This document shows, one piece after another, positions 27,001 through 35,705 of a stretch of 64,000 nucleotides of DNA (position 1 is its first letter; each line of letters begins with the position of its first letter). The DNA is from Streptomyces dengpaensis (lineage in GTDB: Bacteria > Actinomycetota > Actinomycetes > Streptomycetales > Streptomycetaceae): assembly GCF_002946835.1 (NCBI RefSeq), contig NZ_CP026652.1:8432001-8496000 (forward strand), read 5' to 3'. Under the pieces are notes generated by a model. It saw only the letters and a list, made by a program, of their open reading frames with translations, was not told the DNA's origin and ran no database searches. Both the position numbers and the translations under genes were made by a program.

Positions 27001-29403
27001 GCCGGCGGGATTCAGCAGGAGATCGGGCTTGCTCAGCATGCTGGTCGTCGCCCAGCTGACCTGATGCTCCTCGGCCATGCCGGAAATCGCGTTCATGCGG
27101 TCGACGATGCTGCCGACCCAGGACGCGGTGCCCGCCGGGCCGGCTGTGATTGCTTGGTCCAGCAGACTGGCAAAAGAGCTGTCCACGGGTGCTTGACCCC
27201 CCGTGACGGAGACCATGACTGCCAGCGCGGAGCCGTTGACCGATACCCACCGCCCACCGATGTCCGTCAGATCGACCGCTCTCAACCGTGCTCCGCGCTC
27301 TCCCACGTGAGCCGTGTCCAGCATCAACAGCACCCGCCTGCGCCCACTGCCTTGGAGTAGCGCTCTGATCAGGTCTTCAACGCGCAGTCCCGTGGTCGCC
27401 AGACGGGCGGGGTCCGTGTCAGCGGTGAATAGTAAATGTGCACCGTTCGCGCTGACGGCACTGTGCCCGGTGACGTATACGGCCAACAGGGATTCGGGGG
27501 ATGAGCTGATTTCTGTGCCCAAGGCCGCAAGATGCGCGAGAAGCCGCATGCTGGTGAGATCGCGTGGGGACACGGACGCATGCTCGTAGCCGAGCCGAGT
27601 GGTGAACGTATGGGCGAGACGCCGGTGCGCTTCTTCGTCGGCCACTCGAGCCGGTGTGGTACCCCGCGGAGGGGGCAGAGCGACGGACAGCAGCAGGCCA
27701 CGCGGCTCGAGTGGCCGCGGCGCAGAGCTGGCCTGCGAGGCCGACTCCGACCGAGCTCTGGCCGGTGCGGGGCGGCTCCTGTCGGCGTGGCGCCCGGCGC
27801 CTCGGATGCCGGGCGGGGCAGGGGCGCCGGAGGGGGGAGTCAGCCGGTCGGCGAGGTCCTTGTAGCGTCCGCCGAGTTTGGCGAGCACGGTTGCGGCGAC
27901 ATAGGCCATGGGTGGTGCGTCGGCACTGCCGAGGGCTGGCAACGGCGTTCCCTCGGGGTCCGCGAGCAGGGCGGGGAAGTCGAAGGGCTGCCCGAAGCGC
28001 TCGCTGACGAAGCGGCTGGTTTCCCTCAGGACCGTCAGCAGGTCGTCCCGCAGAAGGTAGCCGTTCAACTCGTCCCGGACGCCTGGCACGAAGTCGTACG
28101 GCGTGGCCTCGGGGTCTGCTGCTTCTTCGGCAGAGGCCGCTGCCGTGAGCAGCCCGCCGAGGAAAACCTCGGCGAGGTGGGAGGTGTCGGATGCGGGCAG
28201 CATGGTGCGCTGCACCATGCGCATCACCGGGAGGTTGAGCCACGCCGCCGAGAGGTAGCAGGCGAGTTGGAAGGCAGTGGGCGAAGCCGCGTCGCGGAAG
28301 CGGCGCACAATGGCCCCCGCTGAGGTGTCCGGTGGATGTGTTTCGCGAGCAGTGCCGGAGACAGGTGGTGTAGCGAGCAGGGCAGCAGCGTGCCAGCCCG
28401 GTGCGCCGGCCACCAGCTGCGCCCAGCCGCCGAGCCATCGGGCGGAGAGCTCCATGACAGGGACCGGGACCACGTCCCCACCTGCAGGAATGCGGCTTGT
28501 CATGGCCTGGTTGGCGGCGCCCGGCCGCGGGGTACGGATACGAGCGGGAACGGCGAGCAGACCGCTGCCGGCCCACATGCGCTGGGGGAGCACGGTGACC
28601 ACCGCGGTGGGGGTCACGCCTCCCCACCGCCGGAGTACCTCCACCACGCGACCGTCGCGCCAGGCCGCACCGACGCCGTCGGTCACCACGACGACCGCTG
28701 TACGGCCCGCCGGGTCGATCACTGTGGCCGGGCTGATCGCTGCTCCGACACCCGTGCCGGAACTCCGTTCTGGGCCCAGCATCACAGGCGCTGCCGGGGG
28801 GACGGACGCATCGAAGCTGAGGGTCCGTACGGTGCGGAATGCGCCGAGCTGTTCGAACAGGGCGCGCAGCTCTGTCACTGTCCGCCGCCACACGACCATG
28901 GATGGGGAGGCGTCGACGGCCAGTACCAGGTCTAGCCAACGGTCCGGGGCCGGGCGCAGGACCGGCAGCCAGATACCTTCCTCGGCCGCCTGGGCAACAG
29001 TGGCGTCTTCATCGACCGTGAAGACGGTCTTCGAAGGCACACGCCGCTTGAGCGGGCGCAATGCACGAGCGAGGCGCAGCCGGTGACGCAGGGCTGGCAC
29101 AGCTGGACTGCGCGCATGCATTGCCGGCAGCCCGGCCGCGCCCTGGGCGCGGCCATTACCGCTCTCCCCGGAGGCATGCAACGGGGCTTGTGCCTCGTCC
29201 TCGCCCGCTTCGGCGGCTTCCTCCTCCTCCGCAGCGTCGGCAGCTTCCGGCTCGGGCGCCTCCGGAGGCGGGTCGTTGGCTGTGGCCGTAGTTGCCAGCG
29301 CATCGACATTGAGGTGACCGGCCAGCCACAGGCCATCCCTCAATTCTCGGGGATCCGCCTCCACCCCGGCCTCGGCGAGGACCGCCAGCAGTCGGTCGAT
29401 CAT
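24052..29403 (-). CDS. SAV_2336/vWA-like, caspase-like, P-loop, Ser/Thr kinase, TPR fusion (1783 aa)
   Basis: A five-part signalling protein. (1) Residues ~1-520: SAV_2336-type region with a vWA-like MIDAS motif DASPS at 164-168. (2) ~570-800: caspase-like fold with His647 in VTGHSAV, but LDTAHVG has Ala698 where the catalytic Cys should be. (3) ~860-1050: P-loop NTPase with GSAVTGKT (Lys898) and a Walker B VVWLDELH near 942. (4) ~1065-1340: complete Hanks kinase with GRGGMGEVW, HRDLKPAN (1204-1211) and DFG. (5) ~1390-1780: eight TPR_12-like repeats. ATG 29403 overlaps the stop of the MoxR gene (ATGA). It is the last gene of a four-gene operon. Role inferred: integration of a stress or phage signal to control a caspase effector. 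Confidence 0.85.
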   Translation of the reverse strand: MIDRLLAVLAEAGVEADPRELRDGLWLAGHLNVDALATTATANDPPPEAPEPEAADAAEEEEAAEAGEDEAQAPLHASGESGNGRAQGAAGLPAMHARSPAVPALRHRLRLARALRPLKRRVPSKTVFTVDEDATVAQAAEEGIWLPVLRPAPDRWLDLVLAVDASPSMVVWRRTVTELRALFEQLGAFRTVRTLSFDASVPPAAPVMLGPERSSGTGVGAAISPATVIDPAGRTAVVVVTDGVGAAWRDGRVVEVLRRWGGVTPTAVVTVLPQRMWAGSGLLAVPARIRTPRPGAANQAMTSRIPAGGDVVPVPVMELSARWLGGWAQLVAGAPGWHAAALLATPPVSGTARETHPPDTSAGAIVRRFRDAASPTAFQLACYLSAAWLNLPVMRMVQRTMLPASDTSHLAEVFLGGLLTAAASAEEAADPEATPYDFVPGVRDELNGYLLRDDLLTVLRETSRFVSERFGQPFDFPALLADPEGTPLPALGSADAPPMAYVAATVLAKLGGRYKDLADRLTPPSGAPAPPGIRGAGRHADRSRPAPARARSESASQASSAPRPLEPRGLLLSVALPPPRGTTPARVADEEAHRRLAHTFTTRLGYEHASVSPRDLTSMRLLAHLAALGTEISSSPESLLAVYVTGHSAVSANGAHLLFTADTDPARLATTGLRVEDLIRALLQGSGRRRVLLMLDTAHVGERGARLRAVDLTDIGGRWVSVNGSALAVMVSVTGGQAPVDSSFASLLDQAITAGPAGTASWVGSIVDRMNAISGMAEEHQVSWATTSMLSKPDLLLNPAGRPTADTSGLLTQEDADLDMPARHTDGSSALLGQPITDLDPLALGVHRAVEVDEGRTLPALTPYLIREHDHALRAVVHQAAQGQSQLAVLIGSAVTGKTRACWEAVRELPHPWRLWRPSVPVRPDAVPHGFDSLGPHTVVWLDELHRYLLTGDQAGEEFAATLEELLHDSARAPLLVLGTLWPDQWGTLTADQTSDTSFRHERASALLRERAILIPERFNHEDLLALRDLDDPRLASAAEHAQQGEVTQALAGRSTRREHAATPMAKVGSLVQGRYRLLNLIGRGGMGEVWRARDEPLGRHVAVKCLKPLGPVDDQSFTRALRERFRREARVAATLQHRGVTVVHDFGESEGMLYVVTELLEGRNLSQLLADNNHRPLRVHDVVEIAEQVASALSYAHQQGLVHRDLKPANIMRLVGGTVKICDFGIARLGHDIGFTAELTNTVTGFEMGTPHYMSPEQISGAHLDPRSDLYSLGCVLYEIATGAPPFDLDDAWSVLVAHRDTPPDPPRNHRAELPAFLAEIIMDLLAKRPEDRPQSAAVLTQRLRAGQLTPRSAAARATARSGPNNTPDTDRNSAIQTTDSGPPAPQADTPGTSRVRHAPPTPSPELITTLTGRHNAGLSLGRLGRWTEAGEVHRAVAAEREHALGPDHPDTLASRYEVGFTLSRTGHPADALREYTHVAEARERVLGPDHPHTLATRQEMAYVLGQLGRHFEAHQTYTSVLAARERAMGADHPDTLRCRHNLAFNLSRLGRLEDSYQMASEVAAARARVLGPTHPDTLVTRYEVAYALGQLDRWPEALHAHQEVADARAQALGPDHPDTLAARYEVGISLGRLGRSSEALTLYRDLINDRTRVQGPTHPDTLRARHGLGVNLGRMGRWEEALAESRDVCAIRQQILGHDHPDTLVSHREVAVGLGWLGHWEEALTEYRAVADTRERVLGPDHPDTLASRNDEAHCLEQLGRGQEAVELYRRVAFLRQQNPQ
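24070..25165 (-). repeat. Eight tandem 126-bp units encoding TPRs
   Basis: The 3' end of the fusion gene repeats every 42 codons, each unit carrying a version of GPDHPDTLASR and a LGRLGRWEEAL-like helix. Eight HPDTL-type cores can be counted (one is HPHTL). High DNA similarity between units would allow unit gain or loss by recombination. Confidence 0.85.
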
Positions 29404-30491
29404 TCCGGTCCGGAAAGGGGGCGCAAGACGGCGTGGGCCACCTCGTTCAGCGAAGCGACTTCCTCGGGAGAGCGGCCCTCGTGTCGGCTGCCGGCAGTGG
29501 CGAGGTACACGGCGTTCAGCAACTGGTCGGTGGTGACCTCGGAGATTTCCCGCTTGGCCAGGAAGGAGTTGACCAGGTGTCCGGCCGTGGCGGTGGCCTC
29601 CGGGCCGAGGTGGGCAGTGATGATCTCCTCGACCTGCGTACGACCCGGAGCATCCAGGTCGAGGCGCAGACAGCGTCGCAGGAAAGCCGGCGGGAACTCC
29701 CGTTCCCCGTTACTGGTCAGCAGAACGAACGGGAACGCACGGCAGCGCACATGGCCGCTGCTGATGTTCGCATGACCGCCGGGGTCGGCGATCATCACGG
29801 GTACCGGGCCGGTCTCCTCCGGGAGCCGCTGCAGCTCCTCGATGCTGTACTCGCCCTCCTCGAAGACGTTGAGCAGGTCGTTGGGCAGATCCATGTCGCT
29901 CTTATCGATCTCATCGATGAGCAGCATGCGGGGAGTGGTGTAGGGCAGCAGGGCCGTGCCGAGCGGTCCCAACCGCAGGTGTCGGCCGATATCGGTGCCG
30001 GCGGGGTCTGCCGATGAGGAAGTCGGCTCATCGCCGGGCGGGGTCGGCTCCCCGGCGGGAGCTGCCGGCCGTTCGCGGAGACGGCGCAGGTTCTCTTCGC
30101 GCAGGCGGCCGATCGCGTCGTACCGGTAAAGGCCTTCGAGCAGGGTTGTGCGGCTGGTGATGGGCCAGCGCAGTACGGGGCCGAGCCCGAGCTCCTCGGC
30201 GATCAGATAGGCCAGCGTGGACTTGCCGGTGCCGGGCTTGCCGGTCACGAGCAGAGGGCGGCGCAGAAAGAGAGCCGCGTTGACCATCTGCACCTCCTTG
30301 TCGCTGGGAGTGCGGACCGAGGAATCCGGAGCGTCGAGCGTGCCGAGGCGGCGCGCGCTGGTAGGCACCAGCCGCTGAGGAGGTGACAAAGGCGGACCGC
30401 CGTCGAAGGCCCGCCAGTTCGGCGCTTCGGGAAGCAGGCGGATGCGGTCATGGGGCCGGCGGGTACCGGTGTAGATGGGCCACACGGTCAC
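29400..30491 (-). CDS. MoxR-type AAA+ ATPase
   Basis: A 363-residue ATPase expected to form hexamers and remodel partner proteins. Walker A is GKPGTGKS (84-91), Walker B is MLLIDEIDKSD, sensor 1 is VLLTSNGEREFPPAFLRRC with the arginine finger region. GTG 30491 is chosen because it overlaps the upstream stop (GTGA) and GGAAGGAG lies eight bases before it. An extended Pro/Glu-rich insert (about 125-150) separates strands of the core. Coupled on both sides to the VMAP and fusion genes, it would be the ATPase of a MoxR-vWA-VMAP-type ternary system. Confidence 0.92.
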   Translation of the reverse strand: MTVWPIYTGTRRPHDRIRLLPEAPNWRAFDGGPPLSPPQRLVPTSARRLGTLDAPDSSVRTPSDKEVQMVNAALFLRRPLLVTGKPGTGKSTLAYLIAEELGLGPVLRWPITSRTTLLEGLYRYDAIGRLREENLRRLRERPAAPAGEPTPPGDEPTSSSADPAGTDIGRHLRLGPLGTALLPYTTPRMLLIDEIDKSDMDLPNDLLNVFEEGEYSIEELQRLPEETGPVPVMIADPGGHANISSGHVRCRAFPFVLLTSNGEREFPPAFLRRCLRLDLDAPGRTQVEEIITAHLGPEATATAGHLVNSFLAKREISEVTTDQLLNAVYLATAGSRHEGRSPEEVASLNEVAHAVLRPLSGPE

Positions 30492-32461
30492 AGGGCCGCT
30501 CCTTCCAGAGTCGGTGGGTGCCATTGCAGTTCCGCGGGCAGACGATCCGGATCGTCCCACAGCAACACCAGGTCGCGGCCGGGGTGATCGGCATTCGCGC
30601 TGGGATGGTGTGCGGCGATCCGCTGGCCCAGGACGACATCTGGCAGGTCGCGTAGCTGACGGTTGCGCAGCACCCGCTCCAGAGCTTCCCGGCGATTTGC
30701 GTCACCACGGGTCGGCCGGTGCCACAGGGCCACGGGCATGCCTGCCGCCAGCGCCTCTTGCAGACCGGGATCCTCGTGGGGACCGTGGCTGCGGCGATAG
30801 GCCAAAGCGGCACACACCCGTGTCTGCCAGGTCTCCGCGTTGGCCGGGGTGCCCGGCAGAATGCATTCCACCCAGTGGATGGCACTGGCGTCGTAAGCGT
30901 CGCCGCGTTTGGTCAGCTCCCGCCACCGCGCTTGCAGAACCTGGACACGGTCGGGGTCGGTGAGTCGTTCCAGCGGCCGCATGACAACCGGGCAGGCGGT
31001 ACCGATGGCTTGGCGTCGACCGGCGATCGGCACCGAGAGCAGTTCCAATTGGTCATCCAGCATGGGCATGTGGACGAGGAACTCGATGACGGGCGGGACG
31101 GCATCAAGCTCGGGATCGAATCCCTCGAGCAGGCGGCCCACTTCGCTGGCCAGCCGACCCGCGGCCCAGGGTTCGTCCGCACACACGACTTGCCGACTGT
31201 CGCAGCCTTCGTAACTCCAGCCGGTCACCAGCAGGCCCTCACCGAGCAAGTCGGGCTGCAGCCGTAGCACCATGTAGGTGCGGCACAACTCCGCGTCCAG
31301 CGCCCGCAGCTCCTCCAGGTCCACCTCCCACCGGGGTGCGGTCTCGTTGATCCACTCCCAGAGCCGGTGCTGAGTCACCGTGTCGGAGCTCGCCGCGAAT
31401 CTGACCAGGAAACGGAACAGCGGCGCCGGCCGCACGAGATTGCGCAGCGCCACTACGGTCGAGGTGAGGTCGTCCGGCTGGTGCAGCAGAGCACTCGCGC
31501 TGACCACGTCGCGGGTCGCCTCACGATAGAGGTCGCGCAGCCGAGCTGGTGCCGACGCACCGTCGATGATCTTTTTGAGCCGCTGGAACTCGCCATGAGT
31601 GAGCAGCAAGGCGCCCACAGCCCGCGCTGAGGTACGGGCCGCGGGTGATCCAGCAGCGAAGATCAGCTCGTCCTGAGTGCTGCGCGAGCGGTACCAAAGA
31701 CGGCTGGGCACCTGCGCGGTACGTCCCTGCTCCCGCAGGAGCTCGAATTGTCCACTGACTTCGCTCTGCAGGTGTCCGGCATCTGGCGGCCAGGTGCCGT
31801 CGCTGAGGCTGCCGAGCACCTCGAGCACTGTGCGAGAGAACAAGCCTGTCTTCGCGGCGTCGTCATTGACAGCCCGCTCTCCTGGACTCGCGGCCAGCAA
31901 GGCGTACTGATCGCGCCGAGGATCGGTGCGTCCCTCCGCGAAGTCTTGACGGGGCATCACTCCTGCCCAGCCGAGGTCCTCCACCAGGTTGGAGCAGGCA
32001 TCTACGAGAACCAGCTGCCGGGGATGCCGGGCGTAGGTGCTCGTCCGCAGGGACCTGAGCAGCTGGGTCAGATTGAGGTTGCACTTGTCCTGTGTGGTGG
32101 CATCGGCGTAGATCAGGCGCTGCTCGTCGTGTTCGATGACGCCGTGTCCACCCCAATGGATGATCAGCAGATCACTGGTCGTGGCGGGCAGAGTCCTGGC
32201 AAACACTTCGCGGACCGTTACCTGATCAGCCGTCCCGCTCCGATAGCCATGCCTTTGTATGTGTTCGCGGACGAGGTCGGCGTTCGATGCAAGAGGTGAT
32301 ACGAGCAGGGTGATGTTCTCGGCCGGTACACCACAGCTGGTGAGCCAGCCTGCGAAACGGCAGGCGTCCGCGGCCGGTCCGTCCAGCCCCCACCGGCTGC
32401 CGATGTCATAGCGTTCCACACCCACGACAACGGCTCTCGTGCCACTGGGCAGCAAGGTCAC
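30488..32461 (-). CDS. Caspase-like protease with VMAP region
   Basis: A 657-residue protein. The N-terminal ~250 residues form a caspase (peptidase C14-like) domain with the catalytic dyad His106 (HWGGHG) and Cys156 (VLVDACSN), both intact. A short effector-associated-like helical module follows (LTHGEFQRLKKIIDGASAPA to about residue 350). The C-terminal ~300 residues resemble the vWA-MoxR-associated protein (VMAP) region, with IEFLVHMPMLDDQLEL and LLWDDPDRLP near the end. GTG 32461 overlaps the previous stop by 4 bp. In known families VMAP proteins link an EAD-recruited effector to the MoxR-vWA pair; here the caspase is the likely executioner. Confidence 0.88.
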   Translation of the reverse strand: MTLLPSGTRAVVVGVERYDIGSRWGLDGPAADACRFAGWLTSCGVPAENITLLVSPLASNADLVREHIQRHGYRSGTADQVTVREVFARTLPATTSDLLIIHWGGHGVIEHDEQRLIYADATTQDKCNLNLTQLLRSLRTSTYARHPRQLVLVDACSNLVEDLGWAGVMPRQDFAEGRTDPRRDQYALLAASPGERAVNDDAAKTGLFSRTVLEVLGSLSDGTWPPDAGHLQSEVSGQFELLREQGRTAQVPSRLWYRSRSTQDELIFAAGSPAARTSARAVGALLLTHGEFQRLKKIIDGASAPARLRDLYREATRDVVSASALLHQPDDLTSTVVALRNLVRPAPLFRFLVRFAASSDTVTQHRLWEWINETAPRWEVDLEELRALDAELCRTYMVLRLQPDLLGEGLLVTGWSYEGCDSRQVVCADEPWAAGRLASEVGRLLEGFDPELDAVPPVIEFLVHMPMLDDQLELLSVPIAGRRQAIGTACPVVMRPLERLTDPDRVQVLQARWRELTKRGDAYDASAIHWVECILPGTPANAETWQTRVCAALAYRRSHGPHEDPGLQEALAAGMPVALWHRPTRGDANRREALERVLRNRQLRDLPDVVLGQRIAAHHPSANADHPGRDLVLLWDDPDRLPAELQWHPPTLEGAAL

Positions 32462-33663
32462 GGCAACACCTCGCCAAGCAACGTGTAGAACCGTCGGTTG
32501 GCGAAGTAGGCACTGTGTGAACGGGGGAAGGGAGACTTGCTGTCGATACGGCGGTCCTCGACCCGCCGAGCAAATACTCCCTCGCCGACATAGGCGAGCA
32601 AGTCACGCTGGTCATACACATTCACCCACCGTGGCACGCTGCTGGGCAGCGTGGCGCCGAAGGGCAGGGTCGGCAGAGCATTGAGCTCGTAGAGCAGCGG
32701 AGCCTGCGAACCAACCGTGACCAGGAGTTCGACCGCCGCAAGCTGCTGGCCGGCAAGGGCCTCCAGTGAGGCAACTCCGCCCAAGCTGTGTGCGACGATC
32801 GCCACGGGGCCATCAAGGGCGCTGATGGTTTTGATGATGAAGTCACGCAGGGCCTGGCCGCGCGACAGGTACAGCAGGACATCACCGCCGGCCGGGGCGG
32901 CCATCCTGGTGATCGCCGCCCGCCGCCGCTCCACCGGCTTGGTTGCGCCCAGACTCAGGGCCAGACGCAGCCCCGAACGCAGCACCATGCCGCCCAGCCC
33001 GCGATCCGATCCTCCGAGCGCGGCAGCGATCGCGTCGACCAGGGCATCCCGGTGCGCCCCGTCCAAGGCGACCACGTCACACGCGGCGTCGTCCGCGGCC
33101 CGCAACGCCTCCGCGGTGACAGCCCGGGCCAGCGCGCCCCGTAACTCACCCCCCATGCCGTCCGCCATACGCATCACATCGGACACCGTCGGATCGGACA
33201 CGACTGTCTCTACCGCATCGCCCAGTACCTCGCCCACACCGGCTTCCTCGGCCACGGCAACGATGCTCGCGTCCAGGGGCAGTCGCCGTGCCGCCTGTTC
33301 CAACTGCTGACCCATCGGAATGGCGTGAGGAGGCAGTTCCTCCGCGGTGTCCTGACCAGGCGACAACAGCCGCAACTCGAAAAGGGGGTCACGCTCGAGT
33401 AGACCCCACAGGGCGACTTCCTCATCCTCATCCGCGTCCCCGGACGCACTCGCACCCGGGTCGGTCAGTGCCCGCGCCGAATGCCCTGCGGGCACGGACA
33501 CACCCTGCGCCCCGAGCGTCGAACCTGCGGTCCCGCCCCAGTAGCACTCGGCCACCTTGTAATCGGGCCGGACAAGGGCCAATTGATTCCTGAACCTCGC
33601 CAGTGCGTGACCGTATGCCGGCTGGCGAACACCAGTACCGTGCACGAATAAGACCGTCGCCAC
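32458..33663 (-). CDS. Alpha/beta hydrolase (lipase/esterase-like), first gene of the operon
   Basis: A 401-residue hydrolase. The N terminus has the VLFVHGTGVR oxyanion region; the nucleophile is Ser293 in IVAHSLGG; the catalytic His is probably in PRSHSAYF near the C terminus, with an acidic residue in NVYDQRDLLAYVG. A long insert (about 55-250) separates the first strands from the nucleophile elbow, unusual for small esterases. No signal peptide, so it is cytoplasmic. The ATG lacks a strong ribosome site, but it is the promoter-proximal gene. It could be a membrane-lipid-cleaving effector or a signal-processing enzyme. Confidence 0.85.
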   Translation of the reverse strand: MATVLFVHGTGVRQPAYGHALARFRNQLALVRPDYKVAECYWGGTAGSTLGAQGVSVPAGHSARALTDPGASASGDADEDEEVALWGLLERDPLFELRLLSPGQDTAEELPPHAIPMGQQLEQAARRLPLDASIVAVAEEAGVGEVLGDAVETVVSDPTVSDVMRMADGMGGELRGALARAVTAEALRAADDAACDVVALDGAHRDALVDAIAAALGGSDRGLGGMVLRSGLRLALSLGATKPVERRRAAITRMAAPAGGDVLLYLSRGQALRDFIIKTISALDGPVAIVAHSLGGVASLEALAGQQLAAVELLVTVGSQAPLLYELNALPTLPFGATLPSSVPRWVNVYDQRDLLAYVGEGVFARRVEDRRIDSKSPFPRSHSAYFANRRFYTLLGEVLP

Positions 33664-34009
33664 CGCAATCGCCCCCGTTCAACTCGCTCCCTGACCGGCG
33701 GGATACCCTTCGCGGACCGCCTCGTCATGCAACGGAATGCCGTGGCAAGTACCGTAGCCCTCTCTGCGGTAGAAAACACTCGGATCCTGGCTTGTCGCAT
33801 GACCCCCGACCGAGGAGCTGGTAGGGGCACCTGCCTCGTGTTATCGGTCTCCGCTGTACGAGCCGCTCTCGGTGAAGGGAGCTTCGGGATCAGCTCAGGC
33901 CTTACCAGCCCGGGGCACATCCGTAGCCGTGTGTCCGGTTACAGGGGCGTGGTTGTGACAACGTCCGACGCCGGGAATCAAAAGTGGTCGCCGGACGCTT
34001 CGAGCGTAC
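33664..34009. other. Divergent intergenic region
   Basis: About 345 bp between the conflict operon and the LLM oxidoreductase. It should hold both promoters, but no clear -35/-10 pair or palindrome was found. No gene was recognised. Confidence 0.5.
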
Positions 34010-35032
34010 GTGAAGAAGATAGGCTTCCTCTCGTTCGGCCACTGGTCGCCGAGTGAGCATTCCCAGACCCGGTCCGCCGCCGACTTCCTGCACCAGTCCA
34101 TCGACCTGGCGGTCGCAGCCGAGGAACTCGGCGTGGACGGTGCGTACTTTCGCGTACACCACTTCGCGCGGCAGGCGGCCAGCCCGTTCCCGCTGCTCTC
34201 GGCCATCGGTGCACGGACCTCGAAGATCGAGATCGGCACCGGCGTGATCGACATGCGCTATGAGAATCCGCTGTACATGGCCGAGGACGCCGGTGCTGCC
34301 GACCTCATCTCCGGCGGTCGGCTGCAACTCGGCGTCAGCCGTGGATCACGGGAACAGGTGATCGACGGCTGGCGTTATTTCGGTTACACCCCCGCCGAGG
34401 GCGAGACCGACACAGACATGGCCCACCGGCACACCGAGGCTTTCCTCAAGGCGCTCGAGGGCAGGGGCTTCGCGCAACCGAACCTGCGGCCGATGTTCCC
34501 CAACCCGCCGGGGCTGCTGCGCATCGAGCCGCACTCCGAGGGACTGCGCGAGCGGATCTGGTGGGGCTCCAGCTCGAACGCGACCGCCGTCTGGGCCGCA
34601 AAGCTGGGGACGAACCTGCAGAGTTCCACACTGAAGCACGACGAGACGGGCGAACCGTTGCACGTCCAGCAGCGCAAGCAGATCGAGGCATACCGCGAGG
34701 CGTACAAGGAGGCAGGCCACACGCGAGAGCCGCGGGTGTCGGTCAGCCGCAGCATTTTTGCCCTGACCAACGACCTGGACCGGGCATACTTCGGCCGCGA
34801 CCGCAACTCGCGGGACCAGCTCGGAATGATCGACGACACGACCAGGGCGATCTTCGGGCGCTCGTACGCCGCCGAGCCGGACGTGCTGGTGAAACAGCTC
34901 CAGGAAGACGAGGCGATCCAGGCCGCGGACACCCTGCTGCTGACTATTCCGAACCAGCTCGGGGTCGACTACAACGCTCATGTGCTGGAGAGCATCCTCA
35001 CCCACGTGGCACCGGAGCTCGGCTGGCGCTGA
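34010..35032 (+). CDS. LLM-class flavin-dependent oxidoreductase
   Basis: A 340-residue luciferase-like monooxygenase with the TIM-barrel fold. Recognisable segments are KKIGFLSFGHW at the N terminus, AEELGVDGAYFRVHHFARQ, the flavin-site KIEIGTGVIDMRYENPLYMAE and LISGGRLQLGVSRGS, and the C-terminal LLLTIPNQLGVDYN. Uses reduced FMN or F420; the substrate is not evident. Length and domain are complete. The start GTG has no strong ribosome site. It stands alone, divergent from the conflict operon. Confidence 0.9.
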   Translation: MKKIGFLSFGHWSPSEHSQTRSAADFLHQSIDLAVAAEELGVDGAYFRVHHFARQAASPFPLLSAIGARTSKIEIGTGVIDMRYENPLYMAEDAGAADLISGGRLQLGVSRGSREQVIDGWRYFGYTPAEGETDTDMAHRHTEAFLKALEGRGFAQPNLRPMFPNPPGLLRIEPHSEGLRERIWWGSSSNATAVWAAKLGTNLQSSTLKHDETGEPLHVQQRKQIEAYREAYKEAGHTREPRVSVSRSIFALTNDLDRAYFGRDRNSRDQLGMIDDTTRAIFGRSYAAEPDVLVKQLQEDEAIQAADTLLLTIPNQLGVDYNAHVLESILTHVAPELGWR

Positions 35033-35291
35033 GTGTTCCGCCGACCTGCGTGCGGTGCGGGCCGACTCGTCACTGTGGTCGTCAGGCCCCAGCGCGGCTT
35101 GGTCCGGTGATCAGTGCCGAGCCGCGACCGGCGACCGGAGGGGCTCCGATCCCTCGGCGCCACCGCCTGTGCCTGGGGCCAGGTCGCGTCCCAGCTCGGC
35201 ATCACCGTCCGGGCCTGGGTCGCGTGCTAATTCACCATCCTCGGCATCACGGCCCGCCCCCGACCCTGGCTCTGGGGCGGGCGCCACCTCG

Positions 35292-35705
35292 GTGTGGAAA
35301 TCGCAGACCGTTGTGTCGGCGTTGATCGCAGCTGCGGCTGCCGTCATGAGTGCCGTCATCGCTGCCGTGGTGACCTTTGCCGGGGCTGATTCCGGCTCAG
35401 CAGACTCGGCGAGTCGAGAGGGGCGCAAGGTCAGCATCTCGTGGACCGAGTCTGCCGCAACGTCGTCGACCAAGACGTACGTTTTTTCCGGTACGGCAAC
35501 CGGCCTGGATGATCTTGACGTTATCCATGTCATCGTCGAACTACCTGGAGGGTCGTCCCCTGCGAGCACTGGTGCTGAGCCGGGGGAGAAGTGGCTCGTT
35601 TCGCCTCCGGCGGAGATCCTCACGGGCGACCGGTGGAAGGTTGCTTGGACTATCAAGAAGCCCCCGCCGAGCGGACGTTGGGTCGCTGTGGTCATGGGCC
35701 CGTGG
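35292..35705 (+). pseudogene. Truncated membrane-anchored hypothetical protein
   Basis: The frame reads a single membrane helix (TVVSALIAAAAAVMSAVIAA, continuing VVTF) and an extracellular domain (KVSISWTESAATSSTKTYVF, VIHVIVELPGGSSPA, KVAWTIKKPPPSGRWVAVVM). At about 35705 it runs into a transposase fragment, so its C terminus is lost. The start is unclear: GTG 35292 is possible, but an open Pro/Ser-rich stretch precedes it to about 35105. Function unknown. Confidence 0.5.
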
